From: an uncultured Coriobacteriia bacterium
GTDB taxonomy: Bacteria; Actinomycetota; Coriobacteriia; Coriobacteriales; QAMH01
Assembly: GCA_949283445.1 (NCBI GenBank)
Contig: CASDTD010000300.1
Location: forward strand, 1-6,006
Direction: 5' to 3'
DNA: 6,006 bases
The notes under the pieces are model-generated. The model saw only the letters and a list, made by a program, of their open reading frames with translations, had not been told where the DNA came from and searched no databases. Position 1 is the stretch's first letter, and the number at the start of each line of letters is the position of its first letter. Below are positions 4,682 to 6,006 of this stretch, piece by piece. A program made the translations under genes and the position numbers.

Positions 4682-6006
4682 CACTGCACCTCCTCGCGGT
4701 CTTGCTCATCGAACGCCCTGATGGCCTCGAGGTCTTCGATGCTGTCTATGAGAACGTCGCGAGCGCGGGAGCCATCCTGCGGGCCCACGACACCCTTGGC
4801 CTCGAGCATATCCATTATTCTACCAGCTCGCGCGTAACCGACCTTCAACCGGCGTTGGAGCATCGACGTGGAGCCCAGCCCCGCCGTGACGACGGCTTCG
4901 GCCGCATCCCACAGAAGCGGATCGTCGGCGCTGTCGTTAGTGGACGCGGCCTGACCACCCGAGCCGCTGGAAAGCTGCGTCTGCAAAATCTCCGTGTGGT
5001 ATTCCGGCGCACCTTGGGCCTTGAGATGCTCCACCACCGAGCCGATTTCCGCTTCGGAAACGTAACAGCCCTGAATGCGCTTGGGCTTGCCCCATTCCGG
5101 GCGCGAGAACAGCATATCGCCATGGCCGGTGAGCTTTTCCGCACCCGACTGGTCGATGATGACGCGCGATTCGAGCGACTGCGAGACGGTCAGCGCGATG
5201 CGATTGGTGATATTGGCCTTGATCATGCCGGTCACTACGTTAGCAGACGGACGCTGCGTGGCCACGATCAGGTGTATGCCCGCCGCACGGGCGAGCTGCG
5301 AGATGCGAACGATGGAGTCTTCCACTTCCTTGCCCGCCACCATCATGAGATCGGACAGCTCGTCGATGACGATGACGATGTAGGGAATCTCGTCGGGGTG
5401 ATTGCCGTCTTCGTCGGTAAGCTCGCCGGCCTGAATCATCTGGTTGTACAGGCCGATGTTGCGCGCACCTACCTGCTCGAAGAGCTTCAGGCGCCGTTCC
5501 ATTTCCGCCACCGCCCACTTGAGCGCGCTGGCGGCCTCCTTAGGCTCGGTCACCGGGGGCACGTACAGATGGGGAATGCCGTTGTACAGCGCGAACTCGA
5601 CGCGCTTGGGGTCGATCAAGATCATGCGCACCTCAGAAGGCGTCGCGCGCATGAGTATGGTCATGATCATGCCGTTCAAGGCGACAGACTTGCCCGAGCC
5701 CGTGGTGCCGCCCACGAGCAAGTGGGGCATCTTGGCCAAATCGAGGCAGATCTTGTTGCCGTCAACGTCCTCGCCTATCGCCATCTGCAACGGCCCGGAA
5801 CCCGCATACCCGATGATATCGCCCAGAAGAACGTCGGAGCGCGTCTTGTTGGGTATCTCGACGCCCACCAGCGAGGTGTTGGGAATCTGGGCAATGCGCA
5901 CGCCGGGTGCGGCAAGCGAAAGCGCGATATCGTCCGCGAGGTTCACGAGACGGGCCAGACGCACGCCTGAAGGAAGGTCGACCTTGTACATGGTCACCGT
6001 GGGGCC
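4681..6006 (-). CDS. ftsK: DNA translocase FtsK/SpoIIIE, C-terminal part (5' end beyond the window)
   Basis: FtsK is a septum-anchored hexameric ATPase that pumps the chromosome through the closing division septum. The visible 441 residues open inside the family's GPTVT segment and continue through the alpha/beta motor. The Walker A motif GGTTGSGKS lies at about residues 99-107 counted from the window edge, and the Walker B strand ending in VIVIDE at about 209-216. These are followed by the conserved ATQRPS and VVTGMIKANI segments. A Ser/Gly/Asn-rich linker (about 343-358) leads to a winged-helix gamma domain (about 360-421, with LQRRLKVGYARAGRIMD). In the family this domain reads polar guide sequences on DNA. 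The N-terminal membrane anchor and linker must lie upstream, so this entry is partial because of the window edge, not a broken gene. The TGA stop overlaps the next gene's ATG by one base, and the tail encodes that gene's ribosome binding site. Family assignment is near certain. Confidence 0.97.
   Translation of the reverse strand, partial: GPTVTMYKVDLPSGVRLARLVNLADDIALSLAAPGVRIAQIPNTSLVGVEIPNKTRSDVLLGDIIGYAGSGPLQMAIGEDVDGNKICLDLAKMPHLLVGGTTGSGKSVALNGMIMTILMRATPSEVRMILIDPKRVEFALYNGIPHLYVPPVTEPKEAASALKWAVAEMERRLKLFEQVGARNIGLYNQMIQAGELTDEDGNHPDEIPYIVIVIDELSDLMMVAGKEVEDSIVRISQLARAAGIHLIVATQRPSANVVTGMIKANITNRIALTVSQSLESRVIIDQSGAEKLTGHGDMLFSRPEWGKPKRIQGCYVSEAEIGSVVEHLKAQGAPEYHTEILQTQLSSGSGGQAASTNDSADDPLLWDAAEAVVTAGLGSTSMLQRRLKVGYARAGRIMDMLEAKGVVGPQDGSRARDVLIDSIEDLEAIRAFDEQDREEVQ
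4688..4695 (-). promoter_or_regulatory. Strong Shine-Dalgarno for the rodZ-like gene, inside the ftsK 3' end
   Basis: On the minus strand this reads GAGGAGGT, six bases before the ATG at 4681-4679. It is the strongest ribosome binding site in the window and encodes the Glu-Glu-Val near the FtsK C-terminus. It supports the ATG at 4681 over the in-frame GTG one codon upstream (4684-4682). Confidence 0.85.

Noticed and set aside
4702..5970. Plus-strand open frame of 422 codons opposite ftsK
   Set aside because: It lies wholly antisense to the well-conserved ftsK motor, reads as a His/Arg/Asp/Leu-rich protein with no recognisable domain, and is the kind of long antisense frame GC-rich codons produce.

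Overview
The window is a single minus-strand block of six tightly packed housekeeping genes with almost no intergenic DNA. In transcription order (high to low coordinates) they are the 3' part of ftsK, a rodZ-like gene, yajQ, rimO, pgsA, and a short cinA/pncC-type gene. The sequence is GC-rich, roughly 60% by eye. The order ftsK - rodZ-like - rimO - pgsA - cinA is a known arrangement in Actinobacteria, and a related order occurs in Bacillus (spoIIIE-ymfM-pgsA-cinA-recA). With yajQ inserted between rodZ and rimO and this base composition, I infer an actinobacterium, with Coriobacteriia (Eggerthellaceae-like) the best guess. That guess rests on gene order and composition, not on a database match.

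Layout. Positions 6006-4681 hold the ftsK motor and gamma domains, with the 5' part outside the window. Positions 4681-3065 hold a 538-residue RodZ-like membrane protein whose ATG overlaps the ftsK stop as TGATG. After a 31-bp gap, 3033-2536 is yajQ. It runs into rimO (2522-1185, possibly starting at 2534), which overlaps pgsA (1192-554) by 8 bp. pgsA in turn overlaps cinA (554-42) by one base, again as TGATG. Positions 41-1 are a short AT-rich non-coding stretch leading out of the operon.

Functionally the cluster joins chromosome segregation at division (FtsK), cell-shape scaffolding (RodZ), a small nucleotide-binding protein (YajQ), ribosomal protein S12 modification (RimO), anionic phospholipid synthesis (PgsA) and pyridine-nucleotide salvage (CinA C-terminal domain). 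The stop/start overlaps suggest one transcript with translational coupling. I found no mobile element, CRISPR array, tRNA/rRNA gene or new defence-type system. The points most worth a second look are a perfect A_AAA_AAA slippery heptamer just before the pgsA/cinA TGATG overlap, and a long Arg/Ser-rich linker in the RodZ-like protein.
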